Assembly: GCA_019635485.1 (NCBI GenBank)
Contig: JAHBZL010000024.1
Location: 1-64,000 of the forward strand
Origin: Piscinibacter sp.
GTDB lineage: Bacteria > Pseudomonadota > Gammaproteobacteria > Burkholderiales > Burkholderiaceae_C
DNA: 64,000 bases
Direction of reading: 5' to 3'
This document shows positions 19,142-28,054 of this stretch, in pieces; the stretch's first letter is position 1, and every line of letters begins with the position of its first letter. The notes beneath the pieces are model-generated. The model had not been told where the DNA came from. It did not search any database and worked only from the letters and a program-made list of their open reading frames with translations. A program made the translations under genes and the position numbers.

Positions 19142-20371
19142 TCAGGACCAGTCGAAGAAGGCCTTCACCTCGTCGCGCCGCGCCAGCGTGTCCGCGACAC
19201 CGAGCGCGACCAGTTCGCGTGTGTACGGGGCCTCGAACAGCAGGTAGCTGGCCAGCGCCGCGCCACGCGCATCCTCGCCGCGGCCGGACACGCCGACGCC
19301 GCGCAGCATCGTACGCACCGGCGCCGGCAGGCTGCCCAGGTGCTTGCCGGCCAGGTCGTCCAGGCGCTGGCTGGGCGCGATCACCAGCGTCTCGATCGGG
19401 CGCAGCGTGGTCCGCTCCAGCGCCTCGGCCGGCAGCAGCCGGAGCGTCGCGTTGATGCGCTGCAGCCGCTCGATGTCCACCGCCAGCGCGTCCAGGAAGA
19501 TGTTGGACATCGCGTGGCCGGCGATCTGCGCCAGGTTCGGGTACTCGTTGCTGTGCGCGCGCGGGCCGGTCGGCTCGTGCATGCGGCCCGCGCCGATGAT
19601 CAGGATGCGCGTCGCGCCCAGGTGCACGGCCGGCGAGATCGGCGCCGCCTGGCGCATCGAGCCGTCGCCGAAGTACTCGGTCCGGCCCTCGACCGGCAGC
19701 GCCACGGCCGGGAACACGAACGGGATCGCCGACGAGGCCATCAGGTGCGGCACGCCGATCTCCGAGCGCACCGCGATGCGCTGCGAGCGCGTCCACGGCA
19801 CGATCTCCTGCAGCGCGTCGTAGAAGGTCACGTGCAGCCCCGAGCCGTAGCTCGACGCGGTGACGGCGATCGCCCTCAGGTGGCCTTCGCGCATCACCGC
19901 GCGCAGCCGCTCCGGGCTGACCATGCGGCGCAGCAGGTTGGAGGCCGGCGTGTTGTCCAGCAGCGACTTCGGCCGCGCCTTGCGCCAGCGTGCGATCAGC
20001 CAGCCGATCGAGAGCATCGTCAGCCAGCGCGCGCCGGTGCGGATCACACCCAGCGAGTCGGCACGGTACACCTGCTCGGCGTGGAAGTTCTCCCAGACTT
20101 CGGCCAGCGCGCGCACGCCGGCGTCGAAGTCGGCACTGCGGCAGGCCAGCGCGGCGGCATTGATCGCGCCGGCCGAGGTGCCGGTGATCACCGGAAAGGG
20201 GTTGCCCGGCGGCGCGGCTGACTCGCGGCGGATCTGCGCCACGGCCTTGAGCACGCCGATCTGGTAGGCCGCCCGTGCGCCGCCGCCGGTCAGCACCAGC
20301 CCGGTGACGGGCGGGTCGCCCGGCGCCTCCCGGACCGGCGCCGACGCATCCGACGGGCGGGCGGCCGTCAT
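19142..20371 (-). CDS. Patatin-like phospholipase
   Basis: 409 residues. Patatin motifs: oxyanion-hole GGGARAAYQIGVL near residue 30, nucleophile GTSAGAINAAAL, and the catalytic Asp in YFGDGSMRQAAPISPAVHLG. A DUF3336-like C-terminal helical region follows. It is expected to be a serine acyl hydrolase acting on membrane lipids; there is no signal peptide, so it is probably cytoplasmic. Start chosen at MTAARPSD, one base after the dnaE stop, so it is probably co-transcribed with dnaE. An in-frame upstream Met would overlap dnaE. Confidence 0.87.
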   Translation of the reverse strand: MTAARPSDASAPVREAPGDPPVTGLVLTGGGARAAYQIGVLKAVAQIRRESAAPPGNPFPVITGTSAGAINAAALACRSADFDAGVRALAEVWENFHAEQVYRADSLGVIRTGARWLTMLSIGWLIARWRKARPKSLLDNTPASNLLRRMVSPERLRAVMREGHLRAIAVTASSYGSGLHVTFYDALQEIVPWTRSQRIAVRSEIGVPHLMASSAIPFVFPAVALPVEGRTEYFGDGSMRQAAPISPAVHLGATRILIIGAGRMHEPTGPRAHSNEYPNLAQIAGHAMSNIFLDALAVDIERLQRINATLRLLPAEALERTTLRPIETLVIAPSQRLDDLAGKHLGSLPAPVRTMLRGVGVSGRGEDARGAALASYLLFEAPYTRELVALGVADTLARRDEVKAFFDWS

Positions 20372-20372
20372 G

Positions 20373-23300
20373 TCACTCGTACACGACCTCGGCCCGCCCC
20401 TCGCACGCGCCGGCACGCCAGCGGGCCAGCGCGTCGTCGGTCGGGTAGAAGCGCGCCGCGTCGCCGAGGTCGATCTCGCCGCTGGCGCGTTCGCGGTGCA
20501 GCGCGAGGCGCACCGTCAGGCCCTGCGGCAGGTCGCCGTGCTCGGTCGCGACGCGGCGCGACGGGAAGTCGCGCAGCACCTCGGCCACCGGCGGTACGCT
20601 GCCGTTGACCTCCACGCGCAGGTACTTGCCGAAGCGGCAGCGCGCGGCCGCCAGGTCCCACACCTGGTTGACGTTCAGGCGCAGCCCGCCGGAGAAGCGG
20701 TCCGGCTGCAGCTTGCCCTGCACGATCACCAGCTCGTCGTCCTTCAGCAGCTCCTTGTGGGCGTTCAGCAGGTCCTCGTTGGCGACCGCCTCGATCGCCT
20801 CGGACTTGTCGTCGAGCTTGAAGATCGCGACCCGGCCGCGCTGCCCGTTGATCACGCGCAGGTCACCGACGATGCCGGCCAGCAGTTGCGGCTCGCGCGA
20901 GTCGATCAGATCGGCGTTGCGGCGCCGCGCGATGCGCCGCACCTCCTCGGCACTCTGGTCGAACAGGTGGCCCGACAGGTAGAAGCCCAGCGCCGTCTTC
21001 TCGAAGCCGAGCCGCTCCTTGATGCTCCACGGCTCGGCCGCGATCAGCGCCGGCTCCTGCGTGCTGGCCGCCTGCGAGTCGGCGAAGTCGAACAGCCCGC
21101 CCTGGTTGGCGTTGGCCGCCTGCGTCTCCGCGTAGTCGAACGCGAGGCCGATGCTCGCCACCAGCGCGGCCCGCTCCGCATGCAGCCGGTCGAACGCCCC
21201 GGCCTTGATCAACGCCTCGACGGTGCGCTTGTTGATGCGGCCGCGGTCGACGCGCGTGCAGAAGTCGAACAGCGAGCGGAACGGCCCGCCCTCCTCGCGC
21301 GCCGCGATGATCGCCTCGATCGCACTCTGCCCGGTGCCCTTGATCGCACCCAGGCCATAGCGCACCACGTCGTCGGCCACCGGCTCGAAGCGGTAGCGGC
21401 CGGTGTTGATGTCCGGCGCCTCGAAGGTGATGCCCAGCGCGACCGCGTCGTCGTGGAAGATCTTGAGCTTGTCGGTGTCGTCCAGCGCCACGCTCATGTT
21501 GGCGGCGGTGAACTCGGCCAGGTAGTGGACCTTGAGATACGCGGTGTGGTAGGCCAGCAGCGCGTACGCGGCGGCGTGCGACTTGTTGAAGCCGTAGCCC
21601 GCGAACTTCTCCATCAGGTCGAAGATCTCGTTGGCCTTGGGCTCGGGGATGCCCTGCTTCGCCGCGCCCTCCGCGAAGGTCACGCGGTGCTTGGCCATCT
21701 CCTCGGGCTTCTTCTTGCCCATCGCGCGGCGCAGCAGGTCGGCGCCGCCGAGCGAGTAGCCGCCGACGATCTGGGCCACCTGCATCACCTGCTCCTGGTA
21801 GACCATGATCCCGTAGGTCTCCTCGAGCACCTCCTTCATCAGCGCATGCGGGTACTCGACCTCCTCGCGCCCGTGCTTGCGCGCGCAGAAGGTCGGGATC
21901 AGGTCCATCGGGCCCGGGCGGTAGAGCGCGACCAGCGCGATCACGTCCTCGAACACGCTCGGCTTGGCGTCGCGCAGCATGCGCTGCATGCCGGAGGATT
22001 CGAGCTGGAACACGGCCACCGTCTTGCCTTCGGCCATCAGCCGGTAGGCGGCCCGGTCGTCCAGCGGCAGGGTCTCGAACGCGAACTGCGCCTGGCCCTT
22101 GCGGCGCGCCCGGATGTAGTCCTTGGCCAGCTCGAGGATGGTCAGCGTCGCGAGGCCGAGGAAGTCGAACTTCACCAGGCCGATCGCCTCGACGTCGTCC
22201 TTGTCGTACTGGCTGACCGCGCTGTCGCTGCCCGGCTGCTGGTACAGCGGGCAGAAGTCGGTGATCTTGCCCGGCGCGATCAGCACGCCGCCGGCGTGCA
22301 TGCCGATGTTGCGCACCATGCCCTCGACGCGCTCGGCCAGCGCGAGCAGCTCGGCGACCTCTTCCTCGTTCTTCTCGCGCTCCTCGATCTCCGGCGCCTC
22401 CTTGCGCGCGTAGATCACGGAGTTGTCCGGCGGCTCCGGCGGGCGGCGCAGCGTCACCGTCTTGCCCGGCGGGGCGGGCACCAGCTTGGCGATCGAGTCG
22501 ACGTGGCCGTAGCCCATGCCGAGCACGCGGCCCACGTCGCGCAGCGCGGCCTTCGCGGCCATCGTGCCGAAGGTCGCGATCTGGCTCACCGCCTCGCGGC
22601 CGTACTTCTGCTTGACGTAGTCGATCACCCGGTCGCGGTTGCCCTGGCAGAAGTCGACGTCGAAGTCCGGCATCGACACGCGCTCCGGGTTCAGGAAGCG
22701 CTCGAACAGCAGGTTGTAGCGCAGCGGGTCGAGGTCGGTGATCTTCAGCGAGTAGGCGACCAGCGAGCCCGCGCCCGAGCCCCGCCCGGGGCCGACCGGG
22801 CAGCCGTGGTTCTTGGCCCAGTTGATGAAGTCCGCGACGATCAGGAAGTAGCCCGGGAAGCCCATCTTCAGGATCGTGCCGATCTCGAAGTCCAGGCGCT
22901 GCACGTAGCGCGGCCGCTGCCGTTCACGTTCGGCCGCATCGGGGTACAGGTGCGCGAGGCGCTCCTCCAGCCCCTCGTGCGAGAGCTGGCGGAAGTAGTC
23001 GGCCATCGGCATCGGCGTGCCGTCCACCAGCGGCGTCGGGAAGTCCGGCAGTTGCGGCTTGCCCAGCACCAGGCTCAGGCTGCAGCGCCGCGCGATCTCC
23101 ACCGAGTTGCGCAGTGCCGACGGGATGTCGGCGAACAGCGCCGCCATCTGCGCCCGGCTCTTGAAGTACTGCTCGCGGCCGAAGCGCTTGATGCGCTTCG
23201 GGTTGCCGAGCGCCTCGCCCTCGGCGATGCAGACCCGCGCCTCGTGCGCCTCGAAGTCCTCCGGCGTCAGAAACTGCACCGGGTGCGTAGCCACCACCGG

Positions 23301-23873
23301 CAGCCCCAGTTCGGCGGCCAGCGGCACCGCCGCGCGCACATGCGCCTCGTGCCCGGGCAGCCCCGCGCGCTGCAGCTCGAGGTAGAAGCGGCGCGGGAAG
23401 CACGCCGCCAGCCGGCGCGCCACGGCGCGTGCCCGCTCGCCGTCGCCGGCCAGCAAGGCCTGCCCGACCGCCCCCTGGTCGGCACCGGACAGCGCGATCA
23501 GCCCGGCGCCGTGCTGCTGCAACCAGTCCTCGCGCACCCAGGCCTGGCCGCGCTGCACGTTGCCCAGCCAGGCGCGCGACACGATCTCGCACAGGTTCAG
23601 GTAGCCGGTCTTGTCCTGCACCAGCAGCAGCAGGCGGCTCGGCGGCTTGTCGGCTCCGTCCGGCTCGAGCCACACGTCGGCACCCAGCAGCGGCTTGATG
23701 CCCTTCTTGCGCGCGGCGCCGTAGAACTTGACGGCGCCGAACAGGTTGGAGAGGTCGGTGATCGCCAGCGCGCCCTGCCGGTCGGCCGCCGCGGCCGCCA
23801 CCAGGTCGTCGATGCGCAGGGTGCCGTCGACGACCGAGAACTCGGTGTGGGCCCGCAGGTGAACGAAATCCAT
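20373..23873 (-). CDS. dnaE: DNA polymerase III subunit alpha
   Basis: 1166 residues from MDFVHLRAHTEFSVVDG. PHP domain (1 to about 270); polymerase palm with the catalytic Asp pair in MPDFDVDFCQGNRDRV; fingers region GYGFNKSHAAAYALLAYHTAYLK; then the OB fold and C-terminal clamp/tau-binding region. It is the replicative chain-extending subunit. An ATG three codons earlier (23882) is possible, but it overlaps a TAAAAT -10-like box at 23886-23881; a transcript from that box would begin at about 23874, right at the chosen ATG. trhO diverges 41 bases away. Confidence 0.97.
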   Translation of the reverse strand: MDFVHLRAHTEFSVVDGTLRIDDLVAAAAADRQGALAITDLSNLFGAVKFYGAARKKGIKPLLGADVWLEPDGADKPPSRLLLLVQDKTGYLNLCEIVSRAWLGNVQRGQAWVREDWLQQHGAGLIALSGADQGAVGQALLAGDGERARAVARRLAACFPRRFYLELQRAGLPGHEAHVRAAVPLAAELGLPVVATHPVQFLTPEDFEAHEARVCIAEGEALGNPKRIKRFGREQYFKSRAQMAALFADIPSALRNSVEIARRCSLSLVLGKPQLPDFPTPLVDGTPMPMADYFRQLSHEGLEERLAHLYPDAAERERQRPRYVQRLDFEIGTILKMGFPGYFLIVADFINWAKNHGCPVGPGRGSGAGSLVAYSLKITDLDPLRYNLLFERFLNPERVSMPDFDVDFCQGNRDRVIDYVKQKYGREAVSQIATFGTMAAKAALRDVGRVLGMGYGHVDSIAKLVPAPPGKTVTLRRPPEPPDNSVIYARKEAPEIEEREKNEEEVAELLALAERVEGMVRNIGMHAGGVLIAPGKITDFCPLYQQPGSDSAVSQYDKDDVEAIGLVKFDFLGLATLTILELAKDYIRARRKGQAQFAFETLPLDDRAAYRLMAEGKTVAVFQLESSGMQRMLRDAKPSVFEDVIALVALYRPGPMDLIPTFCARKHGREEVEYPHALMKEVLEETYGIMVYQEQVMQVAQIVGGYSLGGADLLRRAMGKKKPEEMAKHRVTFAEGAAKQGIPEPKANEIFDLMEKFAGYGFNKSHAAAYALLAYHTAYLKVHYLAEFTAANMSVALDDTDKLKIFHDDAVALGITFEAPDINTGRYRFEPVADDVVRYGLGAIKGTGQSAIEAIIAAREEGGPFRSLFDFCTRVDRGRINKRTVEALIKAGAFDRLHAERAALVASIGLAFDYAETQAANANQGGLFDFADSQAASTQEPALIAAEPWSIKERLGFEKTALGFYLSGHLFDQSAEEVRRIARRRNADLIDSREPQLLAGIVGDLRVINGQRGRVAIFKLDDKSEAIEAVANEDLLNAHKELLKDDELVIVQGKLQPDRFSGGLRLNVNQVWDLAAARCRFGKYLRVEVNGSVPPVAEVLRDFPSRRVATEHGDLPQGLTVRLALHRERASGEIDLGDAARFYPTDDALARWRAGACEGRAEVVYE

Positions 23874-23880
23874 GGCGGGC

Positions 23881-23908
23881 ATTTTAGGGAGGGCCCGCTG
23901 CCTAGAAT
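23881..23908. promoter_or_regulatory. Divergent -10 boxes for dnaE and trhO, possible leaderless starts
   Basis: On the minus strand TAAAAT (23886-23881) sits 7 bases before the dnaE ATG at 23873. On the plus strand TAGAAT (23903-23908) sits 6 bases before the trhO GTG at 23915. Both would place the transcription start at or next to the start codon. No good -35 hexamers are seen. Confidence 0.4.
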
Positions 23909-23914
23909 CCCCTG

Positions 23915-24655
23915 GTGGATCCGATCCTGAATGTCTCCGCCTATCGGTTCGTCGAACTCGATGACCCGACTGCCTGGCAGGCGCGCATCCGCACGCGGGC
24001 GGCGGCGGACGCGCTCAAGGGCACGGTGCTGCTGGCCCGCGAGGGCCTGAACCTGTTCCTCGCCGGCCCGGCCCCCGCCTTGCGCGGCTTCGTCGCATGG
24101 CTGCGCGAAGCCCCGGCGTTCGCCGCGCTGGAGGTCAAGGAGAGCTGGTCCGCCGAGACGCCGTTCCGGCGCCTGAAGGTCAAGGTCAAGCGCGAGATCA
24201 TCCGCATGAACCACCCGACCATCCGGCCCCAGCAAGCGCGCGCACCGGCGCTCGACGCCGCGACGCTGGCGCGCTGGCTGGAGCGCGGCCACGACGACGC
24301 CGGGCGCGCCGTGGTGACGCTGGACACGCGCAACGCCTTCGAGGTGGATGGCGGGCGTTTCGCCGGCGCGCTCGACTGGCGCCTGGACCGGTTCAGCGAC
24401 TTCCCCGCCGCCGCGCTGGCGCACCGCGAGGCGCTGGCCGGCAAGACCGTGGTCAGCTACTGCACCGGCGGCATCCGCTGCGAGAAGGCCGCATTGTTCC
24501 TGCAGGAGGCAGGCATCGGTCCCGTCTGGCAACTCGATGGCGGCCTGCTGAAATACTTCGAGCTCACCGGCGGGCGCCATTTCGAAGGGTCCTGTTTCGT
24601 CTTCGACGAACGGGAATCGCTCGATACGGCCCTGCGCCCCGCACGATCGGTGTAA
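23915..24655 (+). CDS. trhO: TrhO-type tRNA uridine hydroxylase (rhodanese-like)
   Basis: 246 residues, the short form of the YceA/TrhO family (E. coli ~350). The N-terminal acylphosphatase-like domain contains KGTVLLAREGLNLFLAG and RRLKVKVKREIIRM. The C-terminal rhodanese domain has TLDTRNAFEVDGGRF and the active loop YCTGGIRCEKAA with the catalytic Cys. The family adds oxygen to uridine-34 of certain tRNAs to form 5-hydroxyuridine. GTG start; no upstream ribosome site, and a -10-like box just upstream suggests a leaderless message. The C-terminal extension of the long form is missing. Confidence 0.85.
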   Translation: MDPILNVSAYRFVELDDPTAWQARIRTRAAADALKGTVLLAREGLNLFLAGPAPALRGFVAWLREAPAFAALEVKESWSAETPFRRLKVKVKREIIRMNHPTIRPQQARAPALDAATLARWLERGHDDAGRAVVTLDTRNAFEVDGGRFAGALDWRLDRFSDFPAAALAHREALAGKTVVSYCTGGIRCEKAALFLQEAGIGPVWQLDGGLLKYFELTGGRHFEGSCFVFDERESLDTALRPARSV

Positions 24656-24702
24656 GGTCGGGCCGGGTCGGTCGACCGACAGTGACGCCCGCCCTTGCAC
24701 CC

Positions 24703-25353
24703 ATGCCGACCGCCGACAACCTGCGTTCGATCGCCAAGTACCGGCGCAGCTCGGCCGGGTACGACACCACCACCGGCCCGACCTGGCCCATCCGCATGCG
24801 CTGCATCGCGCTGCTCGCGCTGCGCCCGGGCGACACCGTGCTCGACGTCGGCTGCGGCACGGGGCTGAGCTTCGAGCCGCTGCTGCAGGCCGTCGGCCGC
24901 GGTGGCCGCCTGCTCGCCTTCGAGCAGAGCCCGGAGATGCACGCGCAGGCGCGTGTGCGGGCCGACCGGCTGGCCGCGCAGGGCTGGCAGGTCGACCTGC
25001 AGTGCGCCAGCGCGGAAGAGGTGCGGCTGCCGGCGGCGCCGGACGCCTCGCTGTGGCACTACGTGCACGACATCACCCGCACGCCGGCCGCACTGGCCAA
25101 CCTCGTTGGCCAGCTGCCGGGCGGCTCGCGCCTCGCCGTGGCCGGCATGAAGTTCTTCCCGTGGTGGCTCGCGCCGCTGAACCTGCTGGCCTGGCTGAAG
25201 AACCGCCCCTACAACGTGCACGCCCACCAGCTGCATCGTCCCTGGAGCCTGCTCAAGACACACCTGTCGGGCTTCCGCTGGGAACCGACGCAGTTCGGCA
25301 TGGGCTACATCGGCTCGGGCACCGTGCTCGCGCCGCAAGGAGAACGCCGATGA
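24703..25353 (+). CDS. Class I SAM-dependent methyltransferase (substrate unknown)
   Basis: 216 residues. SAM-binding motif I is TVLDVGCGTGLSFEPLL near residue 47, with acidic loop FEQSPEM. The C-terminal part has an aromatic, amphipathic stretch (FFPWWLAPLNLLAWL) that could touch a membrane. It is not EgtD: too short and lacking that family's features. Its stop overlaps the egtB start (ATGA), so the two are translationally coupled. Either it acts on a thiohistidine-pathway intermediate or the linkage is incidental; the sequence does not decide. Confidence 0.75.
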   Translation: MPTADNLRSIAKYRRSSAGYDTTTGPTWPIRMRCIALLALRPGDTVLDVGCGTGLSFEPLLQAVGRGGRLLAFEQSPEMHAQARVRADRLAAQGWQVDLQCASAEEVRLPAAPDASLWHYVHDITRTPAALANLVGQLPGGSRLAVAGMKFFPWWLAPLNLLAWLKNRPYNVHAHQLHRPWSLLKTHLSGFRWEPTQFGMGYIGSGTVLAPQGERR

Positions 25354-26642
25354 CGATCCGCCCTGCCGCGCGCCGCGAGCCTGCACCCGCTGCGCTGGTG
25401 CAGGACTTCGAGCGCGTGCGCGCCGCCTCGCTCGCACTGGCCGCGCCGCTCACGTCCGAGGACTGCCAGGTGCAGTCGATGCCCGACGCGAGCCCGGTCA
25501 AGTGGCACCTCGCCCATGTCACCTGGTTCTTCGAGACCTTCGTGCTGGAGCGCCACGAGCCCGAATTCCGGCCCTTCGACCCGGCCTTCCGCGTGCTGTT
25601 CAACAGCTACTACCAGGGTGTCGGCGAGCAGTATCCGCGCCCGCAGCGCGGCCTGATCCTCGCGCCGACGCTGGACGTCGTGAAGCGCTACCGCGCCGAG
25701 GTCGATGCCCGGGTTGCCGCGCTGCTGGCCCGGCGCGGCGACGACGCCGAGCTCGCGGCGCTGGTCACGCTCGGCCTGCAGCACGAGCAGCAGCACCAGG
25801 AACTCATCCTCACCGACATCAAGCACGCGCTGTCGTTCAGCCCTGGCCGCGCGCCCTACGCAAAGCGCTGGCCGATCGCGACGGTCCGGCCGCAGCCGCC
25901 GCGCTGGTTCGGCTACGCGGGCGGGCTCGTCGAACACGGCCACGACCCGGCCCGGGACGGCCCGTTCTGCTTCGACAACGAGACCCCGCGCCACCGCACC
26001 TGGATCGCGCCGTTCGAGCTGGCCTCGCGGCCGGTGAGCTACGGCGACTACCTGGAGTTCATGGCGGACGGCGGCTACGAGCGTCCCGAGCTGTGGCTGT
26101 CGCTGGGCTGGGACTGGGTGCGCGCCGGATCGCGCCGCGCGCCGCTGTACTGGCGCCACGACGGCGAGCAGTGGTGGAACCACACGCTGCAGGGCCGCGT
26201 GCAGGTCGACGCCAACACGCCGGTGTGCCATCTCAGCTACTTCGAGGCCGAGGCCTACGCGCGCTGGGCCGGCGCGCGGCTGCCGACCGAGGCCGAGTGG
26301 GAACTGGCCGCACGCGCCGCCGGCGACCCGGCCAGCGGCAACTTCGCCGAGCGCGGTGCCTTCCATCCGATGCCGCAGGCGCAGTCCGTGGGCGAGCACC
26401 CGGTGCAGCTGTTCGGCGACGTGTGGGAGTGGACGCAGTCGGCCTACCTGCCCTACCCCGGATTCCGGCCGCTGCCGGGGGCGGTCGGCGAGTACAACGG
26501 CAAGTTCATGTGCAACCAGTTCGTGCTGCGCGGCGGCTCCTGCGCCACGCCGGCGGGCCACGTGCGCGCAAGCTACCGCAACTTCTTCCCGCCGGACGCG
26601 CAGTGGCAATTCAGCGGCCTGCGCCTGGCGCGCGATGGCTGA
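25350..26642 (+). CDS. egtB: Ergothioneine biosynthesis protein EgtB-like iron sulfoxide synthase
   Basis: 430 residues. The N-terminal DinB-like domain has iron-ligand histidines in KWHLAHVTWFFETF and LQHEQQHQELIL. The C-terminal FGE-sulfatase domain (about 190-430) has HLSYFEAEAYARWAGARLPTE, DVWEWTQSAYLPY and FVLRGGSC followed by RASYRNFFPP. EgtB couples hercynine to a Cys-containing thiol with oxygen. No egtD is in the window. A selenoneine synthase (SenA) would look similar, but its partner genes are not seen. It ends exactly where the convergent DUF599 gene ends, with no spacer. Confidence 0.87.
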   Translation: MTIRPAARREPAPAALVQDFERVRAASLALAAPLTSEDCQVQSMPDASPVKWHLAHVTWFFETFVLERHEPEFRPFDPAFRVLFNSYYQGVGEQYPRPQRGLILAPTLDVVKRYRAEVDARVAALLARRGDDAELAALVTLGLQHEQQHQELILTDIKHALSFSPGRAPYAKRWPIATVRPQPPRWFGYAGGLVEHGHDPARDGPFCFDNETPRHRTWIAPFELASRPVSYGDYLEFMADGGYERPELWLSLGWDWVRAGSRRAPLYWRHDGEQWWNHTLQGRVQVDANTPVCHLSYFEAEAYARWAGARLPTEAEWELAARAAGDPASGNFAERGAFHPMPQAQSVGEHPVQLFGDVWEWTQSAYLPYPGFRPLPGAVGEYNGKFMCNQFVLRGGSCATPAGHVRASYRNFFPPDAQWQFSGLRLARDG

Positions 26643-27362
26643 TCACTCGCGCAGCACGTCCAGCACCTCGGAGCGGAACTCCCGCTGGTACAGGATCCAG
26701 ACCACGCCGGCCGTCGCGACCGCGAAGGCCAGCGGCGAGAAGAACCAGCCCAGCGTGGCGAACGCGAAGTAGTAGCCGCGCAGCCCGTCGTTGAAGGTCT
26801 CGGCGGCCATCGCGACGACGCGTCCGGCCCGGTCCGCGAACGCCTGGCGGGCCCGCTCGCCCGCCTCGCCCAGTTCGTCGAGCCGGTCGCGTTCCGGCGC
26901 CGCCGCGACCAGCAGCGCGCCGAACGTGTACTGGCGCATCGACCAGGTGAAGCGGAAGAAGGTGTAGACGAAGATGCCCAGCAGCAGCACCACCTTCAGG
27001 TCGAACACCAGCACCGAGGTGCGCGCGGCGAACGGGATCTCGCGCACCAGTTCGCTCGCCTTCTCGGTGGTGCCCAGCACCGCGAGCAGGCCGCCGATGA
27101 TCAGGATGGTGGTGGAGGCAAAGAACGAGGGGCTGGTCGACAGGCTCTGGATCACGATGCCGTCGATGACACGCACTTCGCGGTGGGTCGACTGCAGCAT
27201 CCACTGGCGGCGGATGCGGTTGGTGGTGTCCAGCACCGAGGGCTGCGCCGTGCTGCGCCGCTTCGCGAACACCGCATAGCCCGCCCAGCCGCCGAAGAAG
27301 AACACCAGTGCCGCCCAGTCCGTCCAGGGCAGCAGCGCGAGCACCTTGATCGCCGTCTCCAT
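26643..27362 (-). CDS. DUF599 inner-membrane protein
   Basis: 239 residues with about four membrane segments (WAALVFFFGGWAGYAVF, FASTTILIIGGLLAVLG, FDLKVVLLLGIFVYTFF and a C-terminal AFAVATAGVVWILY). Residues DTTNRIRRQWM and NDGLRGYYFAFATLGWF match the DUF599 pattern. Function unknown. Start chosen at METAIKV; longer in-frame starts would add an Arg/Pro-rich stretch typical of non-coding DNA here. The stop codon abuts that of egtB. Confidence 0.85.
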   Translation of the reverse strand: METAIKVLALLPWTDWAALVFFFGGWAGYAVFAKRRSTAQPSVLDTTNRIRRQWMLQSTHREVRVIDGIVIQSLSTSPSFFASTTILIIGGLLAVLGTTEKASELVREIPFAARTSVLVFDLKVVLLLGIFVYTFFRFTWSMRQYTFGALLVAAAPERDRLDELGEAGERARQAFADRAGRVVAMAAETFNDGLRGYYFAFATLGWFFSPLAFAVATAGVVWILYQREFRSEVLDVLRE

Positions 27363-27429
27363 GGGCGGCGACTGTAGCGCGGAGGACCGGGCGGAGCGGC
27401 GCCGGCCCCAACCCGGCCCCAACCCGGCT

Positions 27430-28023
27430 TCAGCCCGTTTTCAGCGCGGTGGCCACGCGCAGCAGCGAGGCGATCACGCCATCGACCGCGGCCTGCTGCT
27501 TCGGATCCTTCAGCGCGCCCTGTTCGTCGAACGCCTCGCCGGCCTTGGCCAGCGCGAACTGCTGCGGCACCGGCAGCATCGCGAAGGCCATCGACACGTA
27601 CTGGCGCGTGAAGTTCAGCGAGCGCAGCCCGCCCAGCAGGCCGGGCGACGCGGCCAGCAGGCCGACCGGCTTGTTGGCCGTGGTGGCCAGGCCGCTCGGC
27701 TTGCCGTCCTCGGCCGCCAGACGCGACAGCCAGTCGAAGCTGTTGATCACCAGCGGCGGCGGGAAGCCGTTGTACTCGGGCGTCGAGAGCAGCATCGCAT
27801 CGCTGGCCAGCAGCGCGTCACGCAGCGTGCGCGCGCCGCCGGGCACGCCCTGCGACTTCTCGAGGTCGCCGTCATACAGGGGCAGCCCGAGCGCGCGCAG
27901 GTCCAGCAGCGCGACCTGCGCGCCGGCGCGCTCGGCGGCCACGCCGGCGGCGGCGGCCAGCCGTTTGTTGAACGAACCCTGCCGTTCACTGCCGGACAGC
28001 ACGAGAAGTCGCAACTCGCTCAT
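27430..28023 (-). CDS. NADPH-dependent FMN reductase family protein
   Basis: 197 residues. Flavodoxin-like fold with LLVLSGSERQGSFNKRLA (phosphate loop for FMN) and LLSTPEYNGFPPPLVINSFDW, the classic STPEYN motif of the ChrR/SsuE-like NADPH:FMN reductases. It probably reduces quinones, chromate-type electrophiles or free flavin in the cytoplasm. It is the last gene of the minus-strand unit pirin-flavodoxin-reductase that diverges from a LysR regulator; the gap to the previous gene is 31 bases. Confidence 0.88.
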   Translation of the reverse strand: MSELRLLVLSGSERQGSFNKRLAAAAGVAAERAGAQVALLDLRALGLPLYDGDLEKSQGVPGGARTLRDALLASDAMLLSTPEYNGFPPPLVINSFDWLSRLAAEDGKPSGLATTANKPVGLLAASPGLLGGLRSLNFTRQYVSMAFAMLPVPQQFALAKAGEAFDEQGALKDPKQQAAVDGVIASLLRVATALKTG

Positions 28024-28054
28024 CGCAGGGTCCTCCTGACAGCCGGCACCGGCC

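Noticed and set aside
20304-23930. 1208-codon plus-strand frame opposite dnaE
   Set aside because: Antisense to a complete DnaE with catalytic motifs; composition (Leu/Arg/His/Val) is typical of GC-rich antisense shadows.
25350-26642. Selenoneine synthase (SenA) or OvoA instead of EgtB
   Set aside because: No SenB/SenC partner nearby and no fused C-terminal methyltransferase as in OvoA; EgtB is the simpler call, though SenA is not excluded.
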